Both the position numbers and the translations under genes were made by a program. Shown piece by piece: positions 1 to 9,242 of a stretch of DNA of 64,000 nucleotides (positions are counted from its first letter, which is position 1; every line of letters starts with the position of its first letter). The stretch comes from Caldimonas manganoxidans ATCC BAA-369. Lineage in GTDB: Bacteria > Pseudomonadota > Gammaproteobacteria > Burkholderiales > Burkholderiaceae_C. The notes under the pieces were generated by a model, which saw only the letters and a list, made by a program, of their open reading frames with translations, was not told where the DNA came from and did no database searches. The DNA is taken from assembly GCF_000381125.1 (NCBI RefSeq), contig NZ_KB905936.1, forward strand, positions 1 to 64,000, in the 5' to 3' direction.

Positions 1-748
<748 letters not shown>

Positions 749-869
749 GATCTCTAAAACTCATCCGGAATTGAAGTGAACTTCACTTCTGCTTCCGTGA
801 GCGTTCAGGAAAGTCTTTCAACTTCCCCACAAGGCATCCGCCTCAAACGCCCACGCTTATCGGCTGTAT

Positions 870-882
870 CTTGTTAAAGAAC
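870..882 (-). promoter_or_regulatory. boxA-type antitermination element in the 16S leader
   Basis: On the minus strand this reads GTTCTTTAACAAG, close to the boxA consensus TGCTCTTTAACA. It is followed by the GCCGATAAGCGTGGGCG stretch typical of betaproteobacterial 16S leaders. It lies about 120 nt upstream of the 16S 5' end. NusB/NusE-dependent antitermination of rrn transcription is the known role of this element. Confidence 0.8.
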
Positions 883-945
883 CCACACCACAAACAAAAC
901 CTTCGCTTCGTTTGCGTCGCCAATCAGTGATCAGCGAAGACCGAG

Positions 946-975
946 ATTATTGCAAGATTCTTATTTCCTTGTCAA
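946..975 (-). promoter_or_regulatory. Candidate rrn promoter
   Basis: On the minus strand a perfect -35 TTGACA (970-975) and a -10 AATAAT (946-951, five of six matches) are separated by 18 bp. This places a start about 190 nt upstream of the 16S gene, before boxA. Position and quality fit an rRNA promoter. Other start sites in the same leader are possible. Confidence 0.65.
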
Positions 976-1248
976 GTGCTCGGTTATCTTTGCTGCTCGC
1001 TTTAGGCTATCTTCGGGCAATTGTTATGGCCGCCATGCTGACTCGCAGCAACCACCACTCTTGCCTTTCACGACTTCGGAAAAGCCGAAGCTTTTGCGCT
1101 AAGTCGATCAGCGAAGCCTCGCAGTTTAATCACGACTACGAGTCGGCGTCAAGCCCCTCATGACCATCCGCTGGTGGACCGTTCGCCAGGGAGGCACACG
1201 CAGTCGCCAAGTTCGCGCACAGAATGGAGGACGTTGCATCATTGACGC
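976..1248. other. Intergenic region upstream of the rrn promoter and aat
   Basis: No credible gene is seen here. It holds a small hairpin at 1080-1095 (AAAAGC, loop CGAA, GCTTTT; on the minus strand the loop is a stable UUCG). It also holds a second copy (1106-1116) of the 11-base word GATCAGCGAAG that occurs at 929-939 near the rrn start. A GGAGG lies at 1226-1230, 18 nt before the aat start. The aat promoter must lie here but no convincing -35/-10 pair was found. Confidence 0.5.
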
Positions 1249-2055
1249 ATGAGCACTTTGCCAATCGTGTGGTTGGAACCCGGGGAGATCGACTTTCCCG
1301 CGGTCGAGGAGGCGCTGGGCCCGGACTCGGTGGCGCCAGGCTTGCTGGCCGCCGGCGGAGATCTGTCCCCCCAGCGGCTGCGCGCAGCCTATGCCCGAGG
1401 AATTTTCCCCTGGTATGGCGCGGGGCAACCGGTGCTTTGGTGGAGCCCGGATCCGCGCATGGTGCTCGAGACCTCGCGCCTGAAGTTGTCGCGATCATTG
1501 CGCAAGACGCTGCGACGTTTCCGTCAAGATCCGCGTGCCGAGATTCGTATCGATTCGGCATTCGGGCGCGTGATCCGGGCCTGCGCTGCAACGCCCCGCG
1601 CCGGGCAAACGGGCACCTGGATCGTGCCCGAGATGGTGGAAGCGTACGAGCGCTGGCATCGTCTGGGAGAAGTGCACTCGTTCGAGACCTGGGTCGATGG
1701 AGAGCTGGTCGGGGGGCTGTACGGCATTGGCATGGGTCGGATGTTCTTTGGCGAGTCGATGTTTGCTTGGCAGACCGATGCCTCCAAGATCGCTCTGGCA
1801 GCCCTCGTGGCGTTTTGTTTGCATCACGGCATCGAAATGATCGATTGCCAACAGCGCACAGACCATTTGGCGTCACTGGGCGCACATGAGGTGCCGCGGG
1901 CTCGTTTTCTGGCCCATGTGCGGCGCGCCATCGCCTTGCCTGCTCCCGCCAGCTGGACTTTCGAGCCGCAACTGTGGGATCAGCTGCAGGCCCTGCCGCA
2001 CCATGCCAACCTCGTGAGCGTGCCTTCCTCGACACAGTCCGCACCGTCCGCATGA
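1249..2055 (+). CDS. aat: Leucyl/phenylalanyl-tRNA--protein transferase
   Basis: The enzyme moves Leu or Phe from aminoacyl-tRNA onto N-terminal Arg or Lys of proteins, making a type 2 N-degron read by ClpS/ClpAP in the cytoplasm. The 268-residue product has the family signatures [20 protein letters not shown] (residues about 46-66) and [19 protein letters not shown] in the catalytic core. ATG at 1249 is the first good start; GGAGG lies 18 nt upstream, so initiation is only moderately supported. Its stop overlaps the next gene by an ATGA, so aat and bpt are probably translationally coupled. Confidence 0.95.
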   Translation: MSTLPIVWLEPGEIDFPAVEEALGPDSVAPGLLAAGGDLSPQRLRAAYARGIFPWYGAGQPVLWWSPDPRMVLETSRLKLSRSLRKTLRRFRQDPRAEIRIDSAFGRVIRACAATPRAGQTGTWIVPEMVEAYERWHRLGEVHSFETWVDGELVGGLYGIGMGRMFFGESMFAWQTDASKIALAALVAFCLHHGIEMIDCQQRTDHLASLGAHEVPRARFLAHVRRAIALPAPASWTFEPQLWDQLQALPHHANLVSVPSSTQSAPSA

Positions 2056-2795
2056 CGCATCCCAAAGAACTTCCGCTCGCGTCGCTCCAGTTCTATGCGA
2101 CTGCACCTTACCCTTGCAGCTATCTGCCGGGAAGGTCGGCACGCTCGCAAGTGGCCACGCCCAGTCACTTGATCCATACCGATACGTATTCCGATCTGGT
2201 GGCCCGGGGGTTCCGCCGCAGTGGGATGTTCACTTACCGCCCTTACTGTGACGGCTGCCGTGCCTGCGTGCCGCTGCGCATCCCGGTGCAACGCTTTCAA
2301 CCCAATCGCAGTCAGCGTCGGGCTCTGCGTCAACACGCCTCGCTAGAAGTGCGCGTGTTGCGACTGTGTTTCGTGCCGGAGCATTATCAGCTTTATCTGC
2401 GCTACCAATCGGGCCGTCACAGCGGCGGCGGCATGGACCACGACAGTGTGGACCAGTACACGCAATTCCTGCTCCAAAGTCGGGTGAACTCTCGGCTCGT
2501 GGAGTTTCGGCAGCCGCAGACTGGCCAGCTGAAGATGGTGTCCATCCTCGATGTGCTCAATGACGGGCTGTCGGCGGTATACACCTTTTATGAGCCGGAG
2601 CCTGGCTGCAGCTACGGCACCTACAACGTGCTGTGGCAGATCGATCAAACGCGCCAACTCGGCCTGGCTCATGTCTATCTTGGCTACTGGATCCGGGACA
2701 GCCGCAAGATGGCTTACAAAGCGCAGTTTCGCCCGCATGAGCTGTTGATCGATGGTCAATGGCGGCCCTCGGACGAGGGCGCGTCCGCCCCTTGA
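2052..2795 (+). CDS. bpt: Aspartate/glutamate leucyltransferase (Bpt, R-transferase-like)
   Basis: Bacterial Bpt enzymes resemble eukaryotic Ate1 arginyl-transferases but attach Leu to N-terminal Asp or Glu, feeding substrates to ClpS/ClpAP. The 247-residue protein has the Ate-type N-terminal cysteines, C22 and the C66/C69/C72 cluster in a [14 protein letters not shown] stretch. The C-terminal core is also typical ([18 protein letters not shown]). The frame opens upstream inside aat. ATG at 2052 is chosen because it overlaps the aat stop as ATGA and gives the usual family length and N-terminus. It shares its pathway with aat. Confidence 0.93.
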   Translation: MTHPKELPLASLQFYATAPYPCSYLPGRSARSQVATPSHLIHTDTYSDLVARGFRRSGMFTYRPYCDGCRACVPLRIPVQRFQPNRSQRRALRQHASLEVRVLRLCFVPEHYQLYLRYQSGRHSGGGMDHDSVDQYTQFLLQSRVNSRLVEFRQPQTGQLKMVSILDVLNDGLSAVYTFYEPEPGCSYGTYNVLWQIDQTRQLGLAHVYLGYWIRDSRKMAYKAQFRPHELLIDGQWRPSDEGASAP

Positions 2796-2802
2796 ACGAC
2801 CG

Positions 2803-2822
2803 AGGGGCCCCACAGGGCCCCT
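2803..2822. terminator. Hairpin between convergent bpt and scoB
   Basis: A perfect inverted repeat, AGGGGCCC (2803-2810) and GGGCCCCT (2815-2822) with a CACA loop, lies between two genes that converge. There is no T-run on either side, so it is a weak or Rho-assisted bidirectional terminator candidate. Confidence 0.4.
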
Positions 2823-2850
2823 GCGATGACCTCGGCGCCGACGCCGCGAC

Positions 2851-3495
2851 TCAGGCAGCCGCCAGTGCGAATTCCACCGGTGCACCGGTCTTCATCCGCA
2901 CCTCGTCTTCGGTGACGCCGGGGGCAAGCTCGACACAGCAAAAACCCTGGGGCGTGATGTCGAGGACGCACAAGTCGGTGATGACGCGGTGGACCACCCC
3001 GACGCCGGTGAGTGGAAGGGTGCACTGCTTGAGCAGCTTGTGCTCACCATTTTTGGCGCAGTGCTCCATCAGCACGACCACACGGCCCACGCCGGCGACC
3101 AAATCCATGGCGCCACCCATGCCCTTGACCATCTTGCCGGGGATCATCCAGTTGGCCAGATCGCCTTTTTCACTGACTTGCATGGCCCCAAGGATGGCCA
3201 GGTTGATCTTGCCTCCCCGGATCATCGCGAAGGAGTCGGCCGAGGAGAAGAACGATGAGCCCGGCAAGGTGGTGACGGTCTGCTTGCCGGCATTGATGAG
3301 GTCCGGATCGACTTCGTCTTCCGTGGGGAATGGGCCGATCCCCAGCAGACCGTTCTCGCTTTGCAGCCAAACCTCCATGCCAGCGGGCACGTGGTTGGCC
3401 ACGAGGGTGGGCAAACCGATGCCCAGGTTGACGTAGTAGCCGTCACGCAGCTCACGGGCGGCGCGCGCCGCCATCTCGTCACGATTCCAAGCCAT
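2851..3495 (-). CDS. scoB: 3-oxoacid CoA-transferase subunit B
   Basis: Beta subunit of a family I CoA-transferase (succinyl-CoA:3-ketoacid type; the 3-oxoadipate PcaJ type is a close alternative). It moves CoA from succinyl-CoA to acetoacetate or a similar acid. The 214-residue protein carries the catalytic glutamate in SENGLLG (E47) and the glycine-rich GIGLPTLV motif (26-33). It ends 12 bp from scoA, which precedes it in the same direction, so the two form an operon. No beta-ketoadipate pathway gene is nearby, which favours ketone-body or branched ketoacid use over aromatic degradation. Confidence 0.9.
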   Translation of the reverse strand: MAWNRDEMAARAARELRDGYYVNLGIGLPTLVANHVPAGMEVWLQSENGLLGIGPFPTEDEVDPDLINAGKQTVTTLPGSSFFSSADSFAMIRGGKINLAILGAMQVSEKGDLANWMIPGKMVKGMGGAMDLVAGVGRVVVLMEHCAKNGEHKLLKQCTLPLTGVGVVHRVITDLCVLDITPQGFCCVELAPGVTEDEVRMKTGAPVEFALAAA

Positions 3496-3507
3496 GTGCA
3501 GTCTCCT

Positions 3508-4209
3508 TCAAGCAGCAGCGCGCACGGTGCGCTGCTCGATGCGTTTTTCGGGGTTGGCGTTCAGTACGATGCGGTGCACGAAGATGCCCGGCAGGTGAAT
3601 CTGATCGGGATCGAGCTCACCGGTTTCGACGATTTTTTCGACCTCGACCACGGTGATCTTGCCGGCCATGGCCACGTTGGGGTTGAAATTGCGGGCGGTT
3701 TTGCGGAACACGAGGTTGCCGCATTTGTCGGCAATATAGGCTTTGACGAGCGAGACGTCAGGCACCAGCGAGCGCTCCATCACGTACTTGATGCCATCGA
3801 ATTCCCGGACCTCCTTGCCTTCGGCCACCACGGTGCCCACTCCCGTGCGGGTGAAGAAGGCCGGGATGCCGGCCCCGCCAGCGCGCAGCTTCTCGGCCAG
3901 CGTTCCTTGCGGGGTGAACTCCAGCTCGAGTTCGCCGCTGAGGTACTGGCGCTCGAATTCCTTGTTCTCGCCCACATAGCTGGAGATCATCTTTTTGATC
4001 TGCCGCGTGGCCAGCAGCTTGCCCAAGCCGAAGCCGTCCACGCCAGCGTTGTTGGAGATCACGGTGAGGTTCTTCACACCGCTGGCCTGCAACGCGTCGA
4101 TCAGGGCCTCGGGAATACCACACAGGCCAAAGCCGCCGACAGCCAGCATTTGGCCGTCCTTGACGATCCCTTTGAGCGCGTCGGCCGCACTGGGATAGAT
4201 CTTGTTCAT
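3508..4209 (-). CDS. scoA: 3-oxoacid CoA-transferase subunit A
   Basis: Alpha subunit partner of scoB, binding CoA. The 233-residue protein has the diagnostic [10 protein letters not shown] motif at residues 25-34 and the [12 protein letters not shown] and [16 protein letters not shown] blocks of family I CoA-transferase A subunits. It opens the scoAB operon, with an AAGGAGACT ribosome site just before ATG 4209. It is divergent from a PAS-LuxR regulator. The 90-bp gap between them contains a perfect dyad (4253-4272), so control by that regulator is likely. Confidence 0.9.
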   Translation of the reverse strand: MNKIYPSAADALKGIVKDGQMLAVGGFGLCGIPEALIDALQASGVKNLTVISNNAGVDGFGLGKLLATRQIKKMISSYVGENKEFERQYLSGELELEFTPQGTLAEKLRAGGAGIPAFFTRTGVGTVVAEGKEVREFDGIKYVMERSLVPDVSLVKAYIADKCGNLVFRKTARNFNPNVAMAGKITVVEVEKIVETGELDPDQIHLPGIFVHRIVLNANPEKRIEQRTVRAAA

Positions 4210-4252
4210 GCGAGTCTCCTTCGCAAGGGGGTTGGGACAAACCCACAGCGTA

Positions 4253-4272
4253 CTACGTATCTGAATACGTAG
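4253..4272. promoter_or_regulatory. Perfect dyad, candidate operator between scoA and the PAS-LuxR gene
   Basis: CTACGTAT (4253-4260), a CTGA spacer, then ATACGTAG (4265-4272). The 20-bp dyad with its TACGTA core sits in the middle of the 90-bp divergent region. Size and symmetry suit a dimeric LuxR/FixJ-type regulator. Binding by the adjacent regulator is inferred from position only. Confidence 0.6.
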
Positions 4273-4302
4273 AATCGCCTAAGCAGTCTCCTCGAGCTTG
4301 TG

Positions 4303-4872
4303 ATGATGCCCGCACTTGCGTCCATCGATTACCGTGCCGCATTCGAGATGGCTCCCGTCGGTCTGGTGCTGTCACGCCATCGCATCATCGTCGATTGCAA
4401 TCACGCGCTGGCCGAGATGTTCCGCACCTCGCGTGAAGCGCTGATCGGGCAATCGTTCCTGGTGCTCTATCCCAGCCGCGACGAATTCGAGCGCACCGGA
4501 CGTCGCATCGAGCCCATTCTCGGGGCAAGCGGACGCTATGCCGATGAACGAATCATGAAGCGATCACCAGGGGATCCCCGGGGCGAGCTGTTTTGGTGCC
4601 ACGTGAGCGGCCGGGCCTTCCATCGGGACACGCCGCATGCGGCGGGCATCTGGACCTTCGAGGATCTGTCATCCAAACGGCCTGTCACGCTGGAGCTGAC
4701 CGGCCGCGAACGGGAGGTGGCCGCGTTGTTGATCGAAGGGCAGACCAGCAAGCAAATCGGTAAAGCGCTAGGCGTGAGCCACCGCACCGTGGACATCTAT
4801 CGAGCGCGCTTGCTGCGCAAGTACCGGGCCAATACGACACCGGAGCTGGTGCAAAAGCTCATGGGGGGCTAA
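4303..4872 (+). CDS. PAS-domain LuxR-family transcriptional regulator
   Basis: One-domain sensor-regulator of about 189 residues. Residues about 8-125 look like a PAS fold (FEMAPVGLVLSRHRIIVDCN, then ALIGQSFLVLYPSRDEFE). Residues about 128-189 form a LuxR/FixJ helix-turn-helix with LTGREREVAALL and the recognition helix SHRTVDIYRARLLRKY. There is no receiver domain or membrane segment, so it should sense a soluble ligand or redox state in the cytoplasm. GTG 4300, ATG 4303 and ATG 4306 are all possible starts, with no clear ribosome site. Being divergent from scoAB across a dyad suggests it controls that operon. Confidence 0.8.
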   Translation: MMPALASIDYRAAFEMAPVGLVLSRHRIIVDCNHALAEMFRTSREALIGQSFLVLYPSRDEFERTGRRIEPILGASGRYADERIMKRSPGDPRGELFWCHVSGRAFHRDTPHAAGIWTFEDLSSKRPVTLELTGREREVAALLIEGQTSKQIGKALGVSHRTVDIYRARLLRKYRANTTPELVQKLMGG

Positions 4873-4964
4873 ACCCCGTTTTTCTGTCATCGTCCTTCCG
4901 CGCGCCGTCACGACAGTGCAACGGCGATGGTCTCCAATCGAGTCGCCGTCGTCGCGGAGCGTGC

Positions 4965-5969
4965 ATGAAGATCCTCATCGTCACGGATGCCTGGGAACCA
5001 CAGGTCAATGGCGTGGTGCGAACGCTGAAAATGACCCGGCGCGAGCTGCTGGCCCTGGGTCATGAGGTGGAGGTGTTGTCGGCGCAGGGGCTTCCCACCG
5101 TGCCGTGCCCCACTGACCCGCAGATCCGCCTGGCGTGGATCTCCCGCCGCCGCATGGCCACTGTGATCGATGCCTTGAGCCCGGACTGCATTCACCTGGC
5201 CACCGAGGGTCCGCTGGGATGGCAGGCGCGGGCCGTGCTGCGGGACCGCGGGTGGCCATTCACGACCGCCTATCACAGCCGTTTCCCGGAATATGTGCAT
5301 GCGCGCCTGCGCCTGCCGCCGGCTTGGACTTACGCGGCACTGCGTCGTTTCCACAACGCCGGGGTGGCCACGCTGGCGCCCACCCCGACCATCGTGGCCG
5401 ACTTGCGCGCCCGCGGCTTCGTCCACGCCAGACTCTGGTCTCGGGGGGTCGACTCGTCAATGTTCACGCCGCACGGTCCACAGCTGCCGCGCGGACCCGC
5501 GCCGGTCTTTTTGTATGTCGGGCGTCTGGCGGTGGAAAAGAACATCGACGCCTTTCTGAGGCTGGACCTTCCTGGCGCAAAGTGGGTGGCCGGTGATGGG
5601 CCGCTGCGCGCCAGGCTGCAAAGTCAGTACCCCGGGGTGCGTTGGTTCGGAATCCTCGATGGTCCGACGCTGGCCCAGCTGTACCGCACGGCCGATGTAT
5701 TGGTCTTTCCCAGTCTGACCGATACCTTCGGATTGGTGATGGCCGAGGCCATGGCCTGCGGGACACCGGTGGCGGCATTTCCAGCGCCGGGGCCGATCGA
5801 CGTGGTAGGCCAGTCTGCCGGTGGCGTGCTCGACACCGATCTGCGCGCGGCGTGCCTGCGCGCGTTGGCCTTGCCACGCGAAGCGGTGCACGAATATGCC
5901 CGCCGCTATTCCTGGCGCGCCGCAACAGAACAGTTCGTCGCCGCCCTGCAGCCGCTTGAGCCAAGGTAG
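4965..5969 (+). CDS. GT4-family glycosyltransferase
   Basis: Retaining GT-B glycosyltransferase of 334 residues, like bacterial alpha-mannosyltransferases of the MgtA/PimB kind. The N-terminal domain starts MKILIVTDAWEPQVNGVVRT. The C-terminal nucleotide-sugar domain has FLYVGRLAVEKNIDAFL (182-198). The donor-binding motif FPSLTDTFGLVMAEAMACG (248-266) contains E261, with D253 in place of the first glutamate, as is common in this subgroup. Probable roles are glycolipid or envelope sugar transfer; donor and acceptor cannot be read from sequence. It stands alone, followed by convergent genes. Confidence 0.85.
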   Translation: MKILIVTDAWEPQVNGVVRTLKMTRRELLALGHEVEVLSAQGLPTVPCPTDPQIRLAWISRRRMATVIDALSPDCIHLATEGPLGWQARAVLRDRGWPFTTAYHSRFPEYVHARLRLPPAWTYAALRRFHNAGVATLAPTPTIVADLRARGFVHARLWSRGVDSSMFTPHGPQLPRGPAPVFLYVGRLAVEKNIDAFLRLDLPGAKWVAGDGPLRARLQSQYPGVRWFGILDGPTLAQLYRTADVLVFPSLTDTFGLVMAEAMACGTPVAAFPAPGPIDVVGQSAGGVLDTDLRAACLRALALPREAVHEYARRYSWRAATEQFVAALQPLEPR

Positions 5970-6004
5970 TCGCTGGCAGCCCGCAGTCGCAGGCATGCAT
6001 GACT

Positions 6005-6424
6005 TCAGCTGACGGCTGCCCTCAGCCAGTCCGGCATCGGCACCGAGGTCTGCCGCGGGAAGTCCACCCACACCAGGGTCGCGCCTCCGGCCGCATCGAT
6101 CTGGCCGGGGCAGTCGGTACGCTCGAGCGTGATGAAGGTGTCCACGCTGCTGCGACCAGGATTGGCCACGTAGTGACGGGCCAGCAACGTGCCTGGAAAG
6201 GTGATCTGGCGATAAAAGTTGCAAAAGGCATTGACGATGACCGGCCCCGTGCCGCGGGGGTCTGGCGCGCCGCCCAGCCGATGCAACCAATCGATGCGCA
6301 CTGTTTCGAGATAGCGAAAGTACGCAGCATTGTTGACATGACCCATGGCGTCCATGTCGCCCCAGCGGATAGGAATCAGCATCTCATGGACGAGCTTTTT
6401 GTGCTCGGGGATGTCGATACGCAT
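6005..6424 (-). CDS. Acyl-CoA thioesterase, 4HBT hotdog family
   Basis: A 139-residue single-hotdog protein of the YbgC/4-hydroxybenzoyl-CoA thioesterase type. It has the catalytic signature WGDMDAMGHVNNAAYFRYLE (21-40), with D23 or D25 as the likely acid. These enzymes hydrolyse short or medium acyl-CoA, but the substrate is not predictable here. It lies 15 bp downstream of the SDR gene on the same strand, so the two are likely co-transcribed in acyl-CoA metabolism. Confidence 0.85.
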   Translation of the reverse strand: MRIDIPEHKKLVHEMLIPIRWGDMDAMGHVNNAAYFRYLETVRIDWLHRLGGAPDPRGTGPVIVNAFCNFYRQITFPGTLLARHYVANPGRSSVDTFITLERTDCPGQIDAAGGATLVWVDFPRQTSVPMPDWLRAAVS

Positions 6425-6439
6425 GTCCGAGCCGATCCT

Positions 6440-7222
6440 TTAGAGGGCGAAACCGTCATCAGCGGCGATCACGGCCCCATTGATGAAATGGCTTTCGTTG
6501 GAACAGAGCATCACGAGCAAAGCATCCAGGTCTTTGGGCTCACCGAGGCGTTTGCGCGGCAGCATTGCGATGAGTTTTTGACCTTGTTCGGTCTGCCAGT
6601 GATGGTGGTTGATCTCGGTGTCGATGTACCCGGGACAAATGGCATTGACGTTGATGCCGTACTTGCCCCACTCCAAGGCCATCGCACGAGTCATGTGGAT
6701 GACCGCCGCTTTGCTCATGCAATACACGCCGATCTGGCCGAGCACCCGCAGGCCCGCCATGGACGCGATGTTGACGATGCGGCCGCCGATGAAGGTGCCT
6801 GGCGCGGCACCGCGCGCGCGAGCCAGCATGCGCTTGCCGACCTCTTGAGCCACGAAAAAGGCCCCGCGGGTGTTGGTGTCGAAGACGTAGTCGTAGTCTT
6901 CGGGCGTGACATCCACCAGCTTCTGAGTGGTGCTCACGCCGGAATTGTTGACCAGGATATCGATCGCCCCCACCTCGGTCTCGGCATGGGCCACGGCCGA
7001 CCGGATGCTGTCGGTGTCCGTGACATCCATGCCCACCACATGGGCATCTCCTCCCAGGGCCTCGATCTCCGAGCGCAGGGTTTTGAGCCGCTCGACCCGA
7101 CGGCCCGCGAGCACGACGGCTGCCCCGGCGCGAGCCAGAGTGCGGGCGAACTGTTCGCCCAAACCGCTGGATGCGCCGGTGATCAGGGCCACACGGCCGG
7201 ATAAGTCGATGCTGTAACTCAT
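6440..7222 (-). CDS. SDR-family NAD(P)-dependent oxidoreductase
   Basis: Classical short-chain dehydrogenase/reductase of 260 residues. The cofactor motif TGASSGLG is at 15-22, NNSG at 92-95, the catalytic Ser at 154, and the YxxxK pair is Y167/K171. The C-terminal part resembles FabG- or 3-hydroxyacyl-CoA-dehydrogenase-like SDRs. The frame extends further upstream, but ATG 7222 gives the usual SDR N-terminus and follows a GAGAGG ribosome site. It is divergent from ETF-QO and upstream of a thioesterase, which suggests fatty or branched acyl-CoA metabolism. The substrate is unknown. Confidence 0.88.
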   Translation of the reverse strand: MSYSIDLSGRVALITGASSGLGEQFARTLARAGAAVVLAGRRVERLKTLRSEIEALGGDAHVVGMDVTDTDSIRSAVAHAETEVGAIDILVNNSGVSTTQKLVDVTPEDYDYVFDTNTRGAFFVAQEVGKRMLARARGAAPGTFIGGRIVNIASMAGLRVLGQIGVYCMSKAAVIHMTRAMALEWGKYGINVNAICPGYIDTEINHHHWQTEQGQKLIAMLPRKRLGEPKDLDALLVMLCSNESHFINGAVIAADDGFAL

Positions 7223-7364
7223 GCGGGCCTCTCGGAAATGCGTGAAATGGGCTCGAAACCCGGGGACCCCAAGCATAACGAGACCCCGAGGCCGGTCCAA
7301 GCCTGTCGCACGGCCGACAGCGGCGCCTCGAGCGCCTGCGCTAGAGTGCACTGTCGAGCATCGA

Positions 7365-7382
7365 ATCGAACGATCGTTCGAT
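7365..7382. promoter_or_regulatory. 18-bp perfect palindrome, candidate TetR-type operator
   Basis: ATCGAACGATCGTTCGAT equals its own reverse complement over all 18 bases. It lies between the SDR gene and ETF-QO, and its right edge overlaps the putative -35 of the ETF-QO promoter. The CGAACG-CGTTCG form resembles operators of TetR-family regulators of fatty-acid or acyl-CoA breakdown. No regulator gene is nearby. Confidence 0.6.
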
Positions 7383-7405
7383 TTTCCGCCGCAACCCGAT
7401 AGAAT
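7377..7405 (+). promoter_or_regulatory. Candidate ETF-QO promoter
   Basis: A -10 TAGAAT (7400-7405, five of six matches) has a weak -35 TTCGAT (7377-7382) 17 bp upstream. The -35 overlaps the palindrome, so a repressor there would block polymerase. Confidence 0.45.
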
Positions 7406-7476
7406 CCTGGTCATGCGGGGTGGACGCGTCGGCATCCCCCCAGGCGACCCCCTATCCATTCAAAGAGGAAGACACG

Positions 7477-9162
7477 ATGACTGCGCAAGAGATCCTGGAG
7501 CAGTACGGCCCGCGCGAATCCATGGAATATGACGTCGTGATCGTCGGTGCCGGCCCTGCAGGGCTGGCCACGGCCATCCGGATCAAGCAGCTGGCCGCCC
7601 AGAAGAACCAGGACATATCGGTCGTGGTGCTGGAGAAAGGCTCGGAGCCAGGGGCCCATATTCTGTCGGGCGCGGTGATGGATCCTCGCGCGATGAACGA
7701 GCTGTTTCCGAACTGGAAGGAGCTGGGCGCACCGCTGAACCAGCCAGTCACCGCCGATGATGTGCTCACGCTCACCGAGACCGGTAGCACGCGCATTCCA
7801 GACTTTTTCGTGCCACGCAACTTCCACAACAAGGGGTGCTACGTCATCTCGCTGGGCAAGGTGGTCAAATGGATGGCCGAGCAAGCCGAAAGCCTAGGGG
7901 TGGAAATCTTTCCAGGGTTCCCCGCGGCCGAAGTCCTGTATGACGAGCAAGGCCGCGTGCGCGGCGTGGCCACCGGCAATATGGGCATCGGCAAGGATGG
8001 CAAGCCCACGGATCATTTCCAGCTGGGGATGGAACTGCTCGGCAAATACACCATCTTCGCCGAGGGCGCACGCGGGCATCTGGGCAAGCAGCTCATCGCT
8101 CGCTACAAGCTCGACGAGGGCAAGGATCCGCAGACCTATGCCATTGGCATCAAGGAGTTGTGGGAGATCGACCCGGCCAAAGCCAAGCCGGGCCTGGTGG
8201 TACATACGGCCGGCTGGCCCATGGATGATCAGACCTTCGGCGGGGGTTTCCTTTATCACCTCGAAGACAACAAGGTCACGTTGGGTTTCGTGATCGGGCT
8301 GGATTATCAGAATCCCTGGCTCAGCCCCTTCGAGGAGATGCAGCGCTGGAAGACGCACCCGGCCATCCGCGCGCACATCGAAGGTGGCAAGCGCTTGAGT
8401 TATGGCGCTCGTGCCATCAACAACGGCACACCCCAAGCCCTGCCCAAGACCGTGTTTCCTGGCGGCGCCTTGGTGGGCTGCGATGCGGGCTATTTGAACG
8501 CGGCGCGCATCAAGGGCAGCCATGCCGCCATCAAGAGCGGCATGCTGTGCGCGGAGGCTGTGTTCGAGGCCGTCACGGCCGGGCGTTCGGGCGACGAGCT
8601 GAGCGCCTACCCCGAAGCCTTCGAAAAGAGCTGGTTGTATGAGGAGTTGCAGCAGTCACGCAACTTCAAGCATTGGTTCAAGAAGGGACCGCTGGTGGGC
8701 AAGCTGATGACCGGCGTGGAGCAGTGGTTGCTGCCCAAGCTGGGGATTCAGAGCCCCCCTTGGACTTTGCATCGCGATCAGCCCGACCACGTGTATCTGA
8801 AGCCGGCCGACCAGTGCGAGAAGATCGTCTACCCCAAGCCGGATGGCAAGCTCACGTTCGACCGGCTGTCCTCGGTGTTCGTGAGCAACACCAACCATGA
8901 AGAAAACCAACCGGCTCATTTGACGCTCAAGGACCCCAGCGTGCCGGTTGCGATCAACCTGGCGCGGTTTGCCGGGCCCGAGAGCCGTTACTGCCCCGCT
9001 GGCGTGTATGAGTTCGTCAAGAACGAGGACGGCAGCGACCGGCTGCAGATCAACGCTCAGAACTGCGTGCACTGCAAAACCTGCGACATCAAGGATCCGA
9101 CGCAGAACATCGTTTGGGTCACACCGGAAGGTGGTGGTGGGCCCAACTATGCGGGCATGTGA
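7477..9162 (+). CDS. Electron transfer flavoprotein-ubiquinone oxidoreductase
   Basis: This enzyme passes electrons from reduced ETF (loaded by acyl-CoA and other dehydrogenases) to ubiquinone at the inner membrane. The 561-residue protein has the FAD site VIVGAGPAGLATAI (21-34) and an ETF-QO core (GAHILSGAVMDPRAM, PGGALVGCDAGYLN). The C-terminal 4Fe-4S ferredoxin domain has CPAGVYEF and NCVHCKTCDIKDP. The length is typical. The frame is open further upstream, but ATG 7477 follows AGAGGAAG and fits the family. It is a monocistronic unit ended by a strong terminator. Confidence 0.95.
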   Translation: MTAQEILEQYGPRESMEYDVVIVGAGPAGLATAIRIKQLAAQKNQDISVVVLEKGSEPGAHILSGAVMDPRAMNELFPNWKELGAPLNQPVTADDVLTLTETGSTRIPDFFVPRNFHNKGCYVISLGKVVKWMAEQAESLGVEIFPGFPAAEVLYDEQGRVRGVATGNMGIGKDGKPTDHFQLGMELLGKYTIFAEGARGHLGKQLIARYKLDEGKDPQTYAIGIKELWEIDPAKAKPGLVVHTAGWPMDDQTFGGGFLYHLEDNKVTLGFVIGLDYQNPWLSPFEEMQRWKTHPAIRAHIEGGKRLSYGARAINNGTPQALPKTVFPGGALVGCDAGYLNAARIKGSHAAIKSGMLCAEAVFEAVTAGRSGDELSAYPEAFEKSWLYEELQQSRNFKHWFKKGPLVGKLMTGVEQWLLPKLGIQSPPWTLHRDQPDHVYLKPADQCEKIVYPKPDGKLTFDRLSSVFVSNTNHEENQPAHLTLKDPSVPVAINLARFAGPESRYCPAGVYEFVKNEDGSDRLQINAQNCVHCKTCDIKDPTQNIVWVTPEGGGGPNYAGM

Positions 9163-9187
9163 TCCCCCGCGTCGACCAAGTCACGGA

Positions 9188-9217
9188 AAAAATGGCGGCG
9201 CCTAGGCCGCCATTTTT
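9188..9217 (+). terminator. Rho-independent terminator after ETF-QO
   Basis: A perfect 12-bp stem, AAAAATGGCGGC (9188-9199) with GCCGCCATTTTT (9206-9217), a 6-base loop, and a T-run closing the stem. It lies 25 bp after the stop codon. Confidence 0.85.
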
Positions 9218-9242
9218 CTGTCGGGTGAATTACACTGACATC

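Noticed and set aside
2184-2192. Second TACGTA word, inside bpt
   Set aside because: It is within coding sequence, lacks the long dyad seen at 4253-4272, and is expected by chance.
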